The notes below the pieces were generated by a model. It did no database searches. It was not told the origin of the DNA and saw nothing but the letters and a program-made list of their open reading frames with translations. The position numbers and the translations under genes were made by a program. 64,000 bases of DNA, from contig NZ_CP116413.1 of the NCBI RefSeq assembly GCF_030064675.1, positions 4,496,001 through 4,560,000 on the forward strand, written 5' to 3'. Of the stretch, positions 42,451-51,231 are shown piece after piece (the stretch's first letter is position 1; the number at the start of each line of letters is the position of its first letter). The stretch comes from Crossiella sp. CA-258035 (GTDB lineage Bacteria > Actinomycetota > Actinomycetes > Mycobacteriales > Pseudonocardiaceae).

Positions 42451-43068
42451 TCAGCCGAAGCGGCCCACACGCGGCAGGAAGCGGCCGACGCGCCTGCCGT
42501 AGTCCACATAGGACTTGCCGTGGACGCGCTTGAGGTGTGGTTCCTCCACGATCCGGACCTGGAGCTGGATCGCGGTCACCAGCGCGGCCAAGGCGAGCAG
42601 GGCGATCACGTTGGGCGCCAGCAGGGTCAGCCCCGCGGCGGTGGCGGTCATCGCGGTGAAGATCGGGTTGCGGGCGAGTCGGAACGGCCCGCCGGTGACC
42701 AGTTCGGTGCGCTCGTCGCGGTCGACCCCGACCCGCCAGGACGCCCCCATGGCTCCCTGTGCTGCCAGCGTCGCCACGATCCCCGCCACGGCAACCACCC
42801 CGCCCACGACGCTGCCGACGACTCCGCCGAAGAGCGCGAGCGGCGCCATCAACCCCCACAGCTGTGCCAGCGGTGCGACCAGGCCGAGCAGGACGGCCAC
42901 CACGAACAGCACGCCGCCCCACCATTCCGCCGAGCCTGGGCGGCCGCTCACCCCGTGGAAACCGGCCGATCCGGTCCGCCTGCGGTGCAACACCGCCCGC
43001 ACACCGAAGGCAGCGCCCACAAACCCCAGGTACAGCAGCAAACCCACCGCCGCCGTCGCTCTGTCCAC
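42451..43068 (-). CDS. Isoprenylcysteine methyltransferase-like membrane protein
   Basis: A 205-aa polytopic protein of the ICMT/phospholipid methyltransferase group: four to five hydrophobic helices, SWRVGVDRDERTELVTGGPF, then RLARNPIFTAM (the RNP motif of the SAM-binding half) and EEPHLKRVHGKSYVDYGRRV. The GTG start follows GGGAGG. It is convergent with copC and downstream of the cadD-like gene. Members methylate small thiols, quinols or lipids; its substrate is unknown. Confidence 0.82.
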   Translation of the reverse strand: MDRATAAVGLLLYLGFVGAAFGVRAVLHRRRTGSAGFHGVSGRPGSAEWWGGVLFVVAVLLGLVAPLAQLWGLMAPLALFGGVVGSVVGGVVAVAGIVATLAAQGAMGASWRVGVDRDERTELVTGGPFRLARNPIFTAMTATAAGLTLLAPNVIALLALAALVTAIQLQVRIVEEPHLKRVHGKSYVDYGRRVGRFLPRVGRFG

Positions 43069-43106
43069 AACGAACCTCCCAGTCGCCCAGGCCAGCAAAT
43101 CAACAC

Positions 43107-43122
43107 ATAGTGAGATGACTAT
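43107..43122. promoter_or_regulatory. AT-rich dyad upstream of the ICMT-like gene
   Basis: ATAGT-GAGATG-ACTAT followed by ATATATAGC forms an unusually AT-rich spot in the 92-bp gap. It could be a promoter (-10 TATATA on the minus strand) with an ArsR-type site. Confidence 0.35.
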
Positions 43123-43160
43123 ATATAGCAGGCGAGGGTTCGGGCAGGCACGGCTCGGTC

Positions 43161-43757
43161 CTACCGGCCGAAGGCTCCGCCCTGGATGAGGATGAGCAGG
43201 CCGATGCCGATCAGGACGACCGGCAGCAGGATGTGTCCCCAGCGCGACAGCGCCTTGGCGATGGCGGGGCGGGTGGCGAAGTACCGACCGGCAGCCACCC
43301 ACACCGCGACCAGGGCCAGGAACACGATCACGTGCACACTCATGCCGCCGATGCCCGCGGTGGCGAAGACGGGCACGTAGACGCCGATGTTGTCGCCGCC
43401 GTTGGCGAGGGTGACCGCGGCTACCTCCAGGACCTTCGGTCCGCTGTCCCTGCCGCCCTGCACCTCGTCGGAGTCGTGGCGGTGCCGCCACGCCTGGACC
43501 GCGGCTTTGACGCCGAGCGCGAGCGGGAGCAGCCCGAGGTAGGGCACGACGGTGTCCGGCAGGAAGGTGGCGCCGAATGCCGCGGCCACGGCGCCGGCGA
43601 GGATGGCCGCGAAGCCGAGGTACTGGCCGGCGGTGATGGCGCGGGTCGTCCCCCGGCGCCCGGCTCCCTGGGCGAAGAACAGGGCCATGATCAGGATGTC
43701 GTCGATGTTGGTGACGGCGAACAGGACCGCCGCCTGACCGATGAGGCCCAGGTTCAC
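43161..43757 (-). CDS. CadD-like cadmium/heavy-metal efflux permease
   Basis: A 198-aa polytopic protein: NLGLIGQAAVLFAVTNIDDI at the N-terminus (conserved NxDD) and the mid-protein LANGGDNIGVYVPVFA (GGDN) are the twin acidic motifs of the CadD/LysE-superfamily exporters. Six helices are predicted by eye. GTG 43757 follows GGAGG. It is divergent from the ArsR-P-type ATPase operon, with a paired operator between. Together these export Cd/Pb/Zn. Confidence 0.88.
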   Translation of the reverse strand: MNLGLIGQAAVLFAVTNIDDILIMALFFAQGAGRRGTTRAITAGQYLGFAAILAGAVAAAFGATFLPDTVVPYLGLLPLALGVKAAVQAWRHRHDSDEVQGGRDSGPKVLEVAAVTLANGGDNIGVYVPVFATAGIGGMSVHVIVFLALVAVWVAAGRYFATRPAIAKALSRWGHILLPVVLIGIGLLILIQGGAFGR

Positions 43758-43949
43758 GGCCGACCCGCCTCCTCGACGGCGGACTGCTCCCGGCCGCGGT
43801 GGTCGGCGGCGCCAGGGCAGGTGTGAGGGTGGTGGCGTTGCGGGTGCACCGCGACATTGTGTCGATCTTCCTGGTGGCTCGGTGCGGTGCTTGGTCGGAG
43901 GGGTGCTCGGCACCGCGTGCGCAGAGGTGTCACACCGTGAGACCAACGC

Positions 43950-44010
43950 CCTAACAAATGTTGAGATGTTTGATCCGGAAGTCTGTCGGCTCATATCAAC
44001 GGCTGTTAGG
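43950..44010. promoter_or_regulatory. Paired inverted operator between cadD-like and arsR genes
   Basis: CCTAACAAATGTTGA (43950-43964) and TCAACGGCTGTTAGG (43996-44010) are inverted copies matching at 12 of 15 positions, 31 bp apart, and the right copy ends 8 nt before the arsR start. Consistent with binding of the ArsR/CadC-type repressor to control both directions. Confidence 0.65.
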
Positions 44011-44018
44011 TTGTCGAT

Positions 44019-44408
44019 GTGAGCGCTGCACGTGATGACGACTGTGACCTGCTGTGTCTGGACCTGCCGCACGCGGAGGAGATCCGGGCCGGGCTGCCCG
44101 AGCTGCCCGCGGTGGAGCCGGCCGCCGCGGCCGCGCGGGCGCTGGGGGATCCGACCCGGCTGACCATGGCCGCCGCGCTGTACTCCGGCGGCGAGCTGTG
44201 CGTGTGCGACCTGTCCTGGGTGGTCGGGCAGGCACAGAACCTGACCTCGCACCACCTGCGGCAGCTCAAGTACGCCGGGATGGTCGCCTCCCGCCGGGAC
44301 GGCCGCCTGGTCATGTACGCCCTCACCGAGCGCGGCCGCCTGCTGGTCAGCGCGGTGCTCGGCGAGCAGGCCACCCCCGCCGTCGTGCCGATCCCGGTGG
44401 AGGGCTGA
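44019..44408 (+). CDS. ArsR/SmtB-family metal sensor (CadC-type)
   Basis: A 129-aa winged-helix repressor. Cys9 and Cys13 in the N-terminal arm plus Cys61 and Cys63 in GELCVCDLSWV form the alpha3N metal site known from CadC (Cd/Pb/Zn). The recognition helix is NLTSHHLRQLKYAGMV. Metal binding should release DNA and induce the P-type ATPase 3 nt downstream and the divergent exporter. The start is GTG 44019. Confidence 0.9.
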   Translation: MSAARDDDCDLLCLDLPHAEEIRAGLPELPAVEPAAAAARALGDPTRLTMAAALYSGGELCVCDLSWVVGQAQNLTSHHLRQLKYAGMVASRRDGRLVMYALTERGRLLVSAVLGEQATPAVVPIPVEG

Positions 44409-44411
44409 ACG

Positions 44412-46418
44412 GTGTCCGACGCGTGCTGCGGACCCCAGGAATCGGCGCCCGCACCGGCAGGTAGCGGTGTCGAGCCGGACCACGGCCCCACCCGGTTGTG
44501 GCAGGTCCGTGAACTCCAGTTGGCTGCCTTGGCTGCGGTCCTGCTGGCCACCGGCTGGCTGATCGGGGACAACCTGATCGGCACCGGGCTGGAGCTGGCC
44601 TCGGCCGTGGCCGGCGCCGCCACGTTCGTCCCCGGCGCGGTGCGCAACCTGCTGCGCGGCCGGATCGGCGTCGGCACCCTGATGACCATCGCCGCGATCG
44701 GCGCGGTCGCGCTCGGCCAGATCACCGAGGCCGCCCTGCTCGGCGTGCTGTTCTCCATCGCCGAGGGCCTGGAGCACTACGCCATCGTCCGGACCCGCCG
44801 CGGCCTGCGCGCCCTGCTCGCTCTCGTGCCGCCGACCGCCTCGGTGCTGCGCGAGGGCACGGAGATCCAGGTGGCGCCGGACGAGCTCGTGCTCGGCGAC
44901 CGGATGCTGCTGCGGCCCGGCGCCCGCGCGGCCACCGACGGGGTGATCCGTGCCGGGCGCACCAGCCTGGACCTCTCCGCGATCACCGGCGAGTCGGTGC
45001 CGGTGGAGGCCGGACTGGGCGATGTGGTGCACGCCGGGGCCATCAATGGCGGCGGTGCCATCGAAGTGGAGGTCACCGCCCTGGCTGCGGACTCCTCGCT
45101 GGCCCGGATCGTGCACATCGTCGAGCAGGCCCAGGACCGCAAGGGCAGCGGGCAGCGGCTGGCCGACCGCATCGCCCGGCCACTGGTGCCCGCGATCATG
45201 ATCCTGGCCGCGCTGATCGCCGGGCTCGGCGCGCTGCTGGGCGACCCGTTGGTCTGGTTGGAACGGGCGCTGGTGGTCCTGGTCGCGGCCTCGCCGTGCG
45301 CGCTGGCCATCTCCATCCCGCTCACCGTGGTCGCCGCGGTCGGCGCGGCCAGCCGCCAGGGCGCGCTGGTCAAGGGCGGGGCCGCGCTGGAGGAACTGGG
45401 CCGCATCGGCGTGGTCGCGCTCGACAAGACCGGCACCCTCACCCGCAACGCTCCACGCGTAGTGGACGTGTGCCCCGCCGGCAATGCCACCCGCGAGGAG
45501 GTGCTGGCCGCGGCGGCCGCGCTGGAGGCCCGCAGCGAACACCCGCTGGCCCGCGCGATCCTGGCCGCCGCCGCCACCGTGCCCGCCGCCACCGACGTCA
45601 CCGCGGTTCCCGGCCACGGCCTGCACGGTGTGCTCGACGGCACGGCCCTGCGCTTGGGCAAGCCCGGCTGGATCACCGTCGGCCCGCTGCACGCCGAGGT
45701 CGAGCGACTCCAGGAAGCCGGAGCCACCGTCGTGCTCATCGAACGCGACGGCGACCTGCTCGGTGCGATCGCCGTGCGCGACGAGCTCCGTCCGGAAGCC
45801 CCTGAGGTCATCGCCCAACTGCGCGAGCTCGGGGTCGAGGTCGCCATGTTCACCGGCGACAACGCCCGCACCGCGACCGCCCTGGCCGCCGAGGCCGGGA
45901 TCAGCACCGTGCGCGCCGACCTGCGGCCCGAGGACAAGGCCGCTCTGGTGGAACGGCTGCGCGGTGGCCGCCGTATCGCCATGGTCGGCGACGGCGTCAA
46001 CGACGCCCCCGCGCTGGCCACCGCCGAGGTCGGCATCGCCATGGGCGCCATGGGCACCGACGTGGCCATCGAGACCGCTGACGTCGCGCTGATGGGGGAG
46101 GACCTACGGCACCTCCCGCAACTGCTCGCCCACGCCCGGCACGCCCGGCGGGTCATGCTGCAGAACGTCGGGCTGTCCCTAGCCATCATCGGGGTGTTGA
46201 TTCCGTTGGCCGCCTTCGGTGTCCTCGGTCTGGCGGCCGTGGTGTTCGTGCACGAGCTGGCCGAGGTGCTGGTCATCCTCAACGCCATCCGCGCCGCGCG
46301 CACGAAGCCGCTGCCCGGCGTCACCGCCGCCGTCGCGGCCACGCCGGCGGCGCTGTCTCTGGCAGTGGCCGGTGGCGGGAACCAGCAGGGCGGCTCGGGT
46401 TGCTGCGAGGTGTGCTGA
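44412..46418 (+). CDS. Cd/Zn/Pb-type heavy-metal P1B-ATPase (CadA/ZntA-like)
   Basis: A 668-aa pump: TGES (about residue 192), the metal-channel motif SPCAL (293), phosphorylation loop DKTGT (337), SEHPLA (376) and GDGVNDAP (525). SPC points to Zn/Cd/Pb or Cu transport; the neighbouring CadC-like sensor favours Cd/Zn/Pb. There is no N-terminal HMA domain; instead DACCGP at the N-terminus and GCCEVC at the C-terminus offer short Cys-rich metal hooks. The GTG start lies 3 nt after arsR. Confidence 0.93.
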   Translation: MSDACCGPQESAPAPAGSGVEPDHGPTRLWQVRELQLAALAAVLLATGWLIGDNLIGTGLELASAVAGAATFVPGAVRNLLRGRIGVGTLMTIAAIGAVALGQITEAALLGVLFSIAEGLEHYAIVRTRRGLRALLALVPPTASVLREGTEIQVAPDELVLGDRMLLRPGARAATDGVIRAGRTSLDLSAITGESVPVEAGLGDVVHAGAINGGGAIEVEVTALAADSSLARIVHIVEQAQDRKGSGQRLADRIARPLVPAIMILAALIAGLGALLGDPLVWLERALVVLVAASPCALAISIPLTVVAAVGAASRQGALVKGGAALEELGRIGVVALDKTGTLTRNAPRVVDVCPAGNATREEVLAAAAALEARSEHPLARAILAAAATVPAATDVTAVPGHGLHGVLDGTALRLGKPGWITVGPLHAEVERLQEAGATVVLIERDGDLLGAIAVRDELRPEAPEVIAQLRELGVEVAMFTGDNARTATALAAEAGISTVRADLRPEDKAALVERLRGGRRIAMVGDGVNDAPALATAEVGIAMGAMGTDVAIETADVALMGEDLRHLPQLLAHARHARRVMLQNVGLSLAIIGVLIPLAAFGVLGLAAVVFVHELAEVLVILNAIRAARTKPLPGVTAAVAATPAALSLAVAGGGNQQGGSGCCEVC

Positions 46419-46472
46419 GCCCGGATGCGGTCCATCAGGCTCACCAGCGTGCACGACAGGCGAAGGGGCGTG

Positions 46473-46859
46473 ATGTTCACGCGAGCGAGACTCGCGCGCG
46501 CCATCGCCGTCCTCGGCGTGCTGGTGGGCCTGGTCCTCATGCAGGACACCGCCTGCGCCGAGGACACCCACTCTCCCGGCTGCCACTCCCTGTACTCCGT
46601 GGCGGTGCTGGTGGCCGACGACTGCGCCGCCGAGGCGCCGGGCTCGACGCTCTTCGCACCCCTGCACGGACCGGACGACCACACCGAGCTGCTCGGCGCC
46701 TGCCTGACGATGCTGGTGGCCGTGTTGCTCGCGCTGGCCGCCGCGTCCGGTCCGCGCGCGCTGAAGACGACGCCGGCCCGCCCATGGACTCCACGCTCGA
46801 TCGCACGGCGCCACCGCCCGGCACCCAGTCTCGCCCTGCTCTGCGTGCTGCGCACGTAG
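46473..46859 (+). CDS. Small His/Cys-containing membrane protein (DUF6153-like)
   Basis: A 128-aa protein with a hydrophobic N-terminal helix (AIAVLGVLVGLVLMQ), an extracytoplasmic loop with CHSLYSVAVLVADDC and HGPDDHTE, then a second helix (ACLTMLVAVLLALAAA) and a basic C-terminus. This layout resembles actinobacterial DUF6153 proteins, often found in metal-resistance regions. ATG 46473 is preferred because it gives a clean basic-hydrophobic start. It follows the pump gene by 54 nt and is probably in its operon. Confidence 0.55.
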   Translation: MFTRARLARAIAVLGVLVGLVLMQDTACAEDTHSPGCHSLYSVAVLVADDCAAEAPGSTLFAPLHGPDDHTELLGACLTMLVAVLLALAAASGPRALKTTPARPWTPRSIARRHRPAPSLALLCVLRT

Positions 46860-46955
46860 GCCGACCCGCCCGCACCCCGCCACGAGGTCCCGACGACCCC
46901 GTGCGCCCGCGCGTATTCGCCCTCGTCCGCAAGCAGCCAGACCCAAGGGACACCC

Positions 46956-47504
46956 ATGACCGCCAACACCAGGATCTCGCTCAACATCATCGCGGTCGCC
47001 GCCGCGGTGATCGCCGCCCTGTTCCTGCTCAACCGCCCGGACACCCCGGCTCCCGCCGCCCAGCCCGGTCCGCAGGGCAGGCCGCCCACCATGCCCGCCG
47101 AGGTGCTCGTCCGCCCGGACAGCCACAAACTCTCCACCGCCCCCGACGGCAAGGTCACCGTCGTGGAGTTCCTCGACCTGGAGTGCGAGGCCTGCCGCGC
47201 GGCCTTGCCCGGCGTGGAGCGGCTGCGCGCGGAGCCGGACAGCCGGAGGGACGAGGTGGACGCGATCATCCTGGCCACCGACTACCGGCCTGATGTGGCT
47301 TACCTGGAGCCGCTGGGAGCGGTTGACGGGGATGGGCGCCCGCGGCACCGTGCGGGGGTCTCGACGGTGCATCCGGGGCTGGGGTTCGTGGGGCTGGAGC
47401 TTCAGTGGAGTCGCGCTTCGGTGAGCCTGCACGGTGTGGGGGCCCATGCGGGCTTCGTCGTCAGCCGCCTGGTCCGCCGCGGAGCCGTTGTTCGTCAAGC
47501 CTGA
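46956..47504 (+). pseudogene. Chimera: truncated DsbA-like thioredoxin joined to a flavoprotein tail
   Basis: A 182-codon frame with two unrelated halves. Residues 1-90 are a membrane-anchored DsbA-like protein (helix IIAVAAAVIAALFLL; VTVVEFLDLECEACRAAL with CxxC-type ECEAC). Residues 93-182 read VDAIILATDYRPDVAYLEPL and then VSTVHPGLGFVGLELQWSRA, the C-terminal end of an ArsO/CzcO-type FAD monooxygenase (ATGYRPD motif). The join at PDSRRDEVDA is in frame. Neither half is complete, so it is probably a deletion scar, although a stable fusion cannot be excluded. Confidence 0.65.
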
Positions 47505-47657
47505 AACTCTCGCCCGGCCAGGACGACACGTCCTAGCCGAGGCGGGCATGCGGAGGAGCCTGGCGATTCGGCTGGTCCGTCCAGGTAGCGCTGGAACCTC
47601 TGACGTCATACAGGGTGACTGGCCATTGTCTCGGCCCAGGGCAGGGAAGGAGCCGGG

Positions 47658-49175
47658 ATGACCGCGTGGACTGGTGCGGACTTTGCGGGGGCGGTTGCCG
47701 CTCGTCGCCGCGGATCTGCCGGCCCGACCAGCGGGGCGACCCGCAGCGTGCGTTTCGCGTTCTACGGCCGGATGTCGACGACGGAGTTCCAGGATGCGCA
47801 GACATCGCGCGCGTGGCAGCGGGCCGTGTCGGATGAGCTGGTTGAAGGCGCTGGTGAGGTCGTGGCAGAGTTCTTCGACGAAGGCCGGTCGCGGCGGTGG
47901 TCGTGGTGGGACAGGCCAGCGGCGGCGGCGTTGCTGACGGCCGCGGAGCGTCCGGATCGTGAGTTCGACGCGGTCGTGGTGGGGGAGTACGAGCGTGCCT
48001 TCGAGGGTGATCAGTTCCGGCCCGTGCTGGGCCGGTTGACCGAGTTGGGTGTGCAGGTGTGGTTGCCCGAGGCCGGTGGCCCGGTGGAGCTGGACAGCCC
48101 TGTGCACCAGGCTCTGATGGTGCTGCTGGGCGCTCAGGCCCGCCGCGAGGTCGTGCGAGCCCGGCAGCGGGTGGTGGCAGCTATGAGGGCGCAGACCCGG
48201 TTGCAGGGCCGCTTTCTCGGCGGTCGCCCGCCGTATGGGTACCGGCTGGCCGACGCCGGGCCGCACCCGAAGGCCATCCACGCGCGGTGGGGCCGGCGAG
48301 TGCACGTGCTGGAACCAGATCCGGTGACCGCGCCGTGGGTGCGGTGGATGTTCGTCCAGCGTGCAGCCGGGCGGTCGGTGGCTTCGCTGGCGAGGGAGTT
48401 GAACGAGCGTGGGGTGCCGTGTCCGTCGCGTGTGGACCGGGCGCGGAACCGCCATCGCTCAGGGAAGCGGTGGATTGTGCGGACGGTGGCCGAGATTCTG
48501 GACAACCCGCGGTACACCGGCCGCCAGGTATGGAACCGGCAGGGCAGCAAAGGCCACGGCGCTGGTGGACGGGCTGGTGGCAGGGGCTCGGGGAAGGTGA
48601 GCGCCAATCCTGTCTGGGAGTGGGAGGTCTCCGAGCGCCTGGCCCACGTCCCGCTGGTGGATGAAGCGGCGTTCGTTGCCATTCAAGGGATCCGGGCTGC
48701 GAGGTCCACAAAGGACGGAGATCGGCGGGAGTACGAGTTGGCCGGACTGGTGGTGTGCGGAGTGTGTGATCGCCGGTTGGATGCGCACTGGGTTCACGAC
48801 CGGCCCGGGTACCGATGTCGCCACGGCTACACCAGCGGAACACCGCGGCCGGTCGGTGTTGCGGGCAACGTCTATGTCCGCGAGGACCGCCTTGTCGAGG
48901 CGCTACCTCGCCTGCTCGGGGCCTCCGAGCCAGCGGCGGCTCCGGTGAATGCTGCCGAAGACATTCGCCGTCGCGGGCTGGAGATCGTGTGCAGGGGTCA
49001 GCGTTGGCATCTCAGACCGGCAGCGAAACCAGTGGTGGTCGATCCGTCGACCGGACTCAGGCAAGCGGCACTTGAGCTGGACTGGATTCTCAGCGGCGTC
49101 GAGGCAGGCAGTTTCGGGCCAGCGGCGATCGAAGGCCAGGGGTCACCAGAGCAACAGGAAGTCGTCGCGCTGTAG
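47658..49175 (+). CDS. Large serine recombinase (integrase-like)
   Basis: A 505-aa recombinase. The resolvase domain starts late, with FAFYGRMSTTEFQDAQTS (nucleophile Ser40) and the Arg motif VVRARQRVVAAMRAQ. The recombinase domain has RFLGGRPPYGYRL and RSVASLARELNERGVPCPSR followed by ILDNPRYTGRQVW. A zinc-ribbon (VCGVCDRRL…YRCRHG) follows. The coiled coil after the zinc domain is short. It should integrate or excise an element. An att-like 31-bp repeat begins 16 bp after its stop. Confidence 0.88.
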   Translation: MTAWTGADFAGAVAARRRGSAGPTSGATRSVRFAFYGRMSTTEFQDAQTSRAWQRAVSDELVEGAGEVVAEFFDEGRSRRWSWWDRPAAAALLTAAERPDREFDAVVVGEYERAFEGDQFRPVLGRLTELGVQVWLPEAGGPVELDSPVHQALMVLLGAQARREVVRARQRVVAAMRAQTRLQGRFLGGRPPYGYRLADAGPHPKAIHARWGRRVHVLEPDPVTAPWVRWMFVQRAAGRSVASLARELNERGVPCPSRVDRARNRHRSGKRWIVRTVAEILDNPRYTGRQVWNRQGSKGHGAGGRAGGRGSGKVSANPVWEWEVSERLAHVPLVDEAAFVAIQGIRAARSTKDGDRREYELAGLVVCGVCDRRLDAHWVHDRPGYRCRHGYTSGTPRPVGVAGNVYVREDRLVEALPRLLGASEPAAAPVNAAEDIRRRGLEIVCRGQRWHLRPAAKPVVVDPSTGLRQAALELDWILSGVEAGSFGPAAIEGQGSPEQQEVVAL

Positions 49176-49191
49176 AACCCCTACGGACTTT

Positions 49192-49222
49192 GAGATCCGT
49201 GGGGTAATGGAGTGTCCGAGAC
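49192..49222 (+). repeat. Right copy of the 31-bp direct repeat (possible attachment site)
   Basis: GAGATCCGTGGGGTAATG continues into GAGTGTCCGAGAC; 28 of 31 bases equal 24607-24637. Read on the minus strand, this and the following bases give CCGGGTTCAAGTCTCGG plus ACACTCCA, which folds like a tRNA T-arm with acceptor 3' strand. No complete tRNA is present. Confidence 0.45.
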
Positions 49223-49618
49223 TTGAACCCGGCAGCGCGAGAAATCTCCCAAATAGTGGGGAATCACGCAGTCAGGATACCTCTTTGCGCTGCGAGGGCG
49301 CGACGGCGGCCACCGCCCCTCAGGTGGTGACCGTCTGCTCCTGTAGGTCGTGTGTCGCCGCGCGAACGTGTCGAAGCCGGGTGGGCGGTCGGTGAATCCG
49401 GGCGTTCGCCGAGCGACGGGTGCTTGGGCGGTGGCGCTGGCGGTGCACTTCGCGGTGAGTCCCAGCCCACTACGGCTTCAGTGGCAAAACCGGGCGACCG
49501 CGAGTGGTGCGTAAGGTCTGTCGCGCTGCTTCCAGGGAAAGCTCGAGCTCCTGCACTTCCCGGAGTGCGCGGAACGTTGGTGCCGGCGAATGCCGCCACG
49601 TTGTCGTTCCTGCCATGG
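49211..49618. repeat. Array B trailer flank, duplicated at 28645-29053
   Basis: Homologous to the array A flank (shared blocks AATCACGCAGTCAGGATACC, GGGCGTTCGCCGAGCGACGG, GTGCGCGGAACGTTGGTG). No gene is recognisable in either copy. Confidence 0.8.
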
Positions 49619-51166
49619 AGGACCGCCCGCGCGGGGACGAACTGCACGACTGGCGAGCAACCTGGCGCGTCGTCAGGGCCACCCCGCCTGCGCGGGGACG
49701 ACCCGACTGCCGACCAGTACTTCCTGACCAAGTCCGGACCAGCCCCGCCTGCGCGGGGACGAAATGCCGTGCCCGGCGGCGTGGTCGGAACGCGCCGGAC
49801 CACCCTCGCCTGCGCGGGGACGACAACCGGGCGCCGCACATCATCACGGCTGACCCGGGACCATCCCCGCCTGCGCGGGGACGACGGCAACAACCAACCG
49901 GCCGGCCAGCGCGGCGTGGGACCAGCCCCGCCTGCGCGGGGACGACGCGCGGTGCGGCGACGGCCCCGTGACCGACCTGGGACCACCCCGCCTGCGCGGG
50001 GACGACGACAGCAAGAACCCGGACGGGCCGAAGCTGGTGGGACCACCCCCGCTTGCGTGGGGACGACACTGACCCTGATCACCTACGGCCACCTCGCCCG
50101 GGACCACCCCCGCCTGCGCGGGGACGACTACGAGCGCGAGCAGGAAGCCGACTTCACCACCGGACCACCCCCGCCTGCGCGGGGACGACGCCAAGCGTAG
50201 GCGCGGCTCAGCACCGGGATGAGGACCATCCCCGCCTGCGCGGGGGCGACGGAGTACCGCAAGGCAGGTGAGCGGTGATGCGGGGACCATCCCCGCCTGC
50301 GCGGGGACGACAGCCCGGACGGCTCGACGTCCGGGCATCAGCTGGGGACCATCCCCGCCTGCGCGGGGACGACGGAGACTGAGGTCAACCCGGAAGGGTT
50401 CGCGGAGGACCATCCCCGCCTGCGCGGGGACGACAGCCGGGGCTCGATCCGGTTGCGCCCGGCCTCCGGACCATCCCCGCCTGCACGGGGACGACATACA
50501 CCAGCGCGGCGCACAGCGCCGCGTCGGCGGACCATACCCGCCTGCGCGGGGACGACCCACTCGGCAGGCCCGGCGGGGAGTGTGGTGTGGGACCATCCCC
50601 GCCTGCGCGGGGACGACCTGCCGGGAATGACGACGTACCCGGCGTAGGACGGACCATCCCCGCCTGCGCGGGGACGACGCGTCGAGCATGGCCCGGATGC
50701 GGTGTTGCCCGGGACCATCCCCGCCTGCGCGGGGACGACTCCAGAAAGGACCGTTCCGTGTCGCGCTCGTCCGGACCATCCCCGCCTGCGCGGGGACGAC
50801 GCTGCGGAGAAGACGGCGCGGGAGCAGGAGGAGGGACCATCCCCGCCTGCGCGGGGACGACATTGACCCGAAGTACCGCGAGCTGCGCCAGGCCGGACCA
50901 TCCCCGCCTGCGCGGGGACGACGGTGGGGTGCATGTGGTGTGGCACCCCATGGCCGGACCATCCCCGCCTGCGCGGGGACGACCTGAAGTGCACCAGCGA
51001 CGAGGTACTGCGGTGGGGACCATCCCCGCCTGCGCGGGGACGACGGCAAACCGATCGCCAGGGTGAACTCCTGCGGGGGACCATCCCCGCCTGCGCGGGG
51101 ACGACGGCAAACCGATCGCCAGGGTGAACTCCTGCGGGGGACCATCCCCGCCTGCGCGGGGACGAC
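49619..51166 (-). CRISPR. CRISPR array B, main type I-E array, 26 repeats
   Basis: 26 repeats of 28 nt (minus-strand start GTCGTCCCCGCGC, end GGCGGGGATGGTCC) every 61 bp; the left-most (49619) is degenerate and two others are 27 nt. The leader adjoins 51167, next to cas2, so the array is transcribed leftward and the left end is oldest. Older repeats end GGGTGGTCC, the younger ones (from 50223 to the right) GGATGGTCC. The two newest complete spacers, at 51045-51077 and 51106-51138, are identical. The two trailer-end spacers are shared with array A. Long antisense frames of PRAGGDGP-type repeats are artefacts. Confidence 0.98.
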
Positions 51167-51231
51167 ACTTCCTGACCTGCGGTTCTGTGGGTGCTGGAGC
51201 GGTTTTTCATTCACTTTCGTCGGGCTGTGGT
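51167..51231 (-). promoter_or_regulatory. Leader of array B
   Basis: 65 bp between cas2 and the first repeat, containing GAAAGTGAATGAAAAACCG and CACCCACAGAACCGC on the minus strand, richer in A than the surroundings. It continues into the 3' end of cas2. It matches the array A leader. Confidence 0.75.

Noticed and set aside
43161-45818. An 885-codon minus-strand frame across the ArsR and P-type ATPase genes
   Set aside because: Only its last 198 codons are a real protein (CadD-like); the rest is antisense shadow of the well-supported plus-strand pump.
49200-49240. A tRNA gene on the minus strand
   Set aside because: Only a T-arm and acceptor 3' strand can be drawn; D-arm, anticodon arm and 5' acceptor are missing, so I report it only as a possible attachment remnant.
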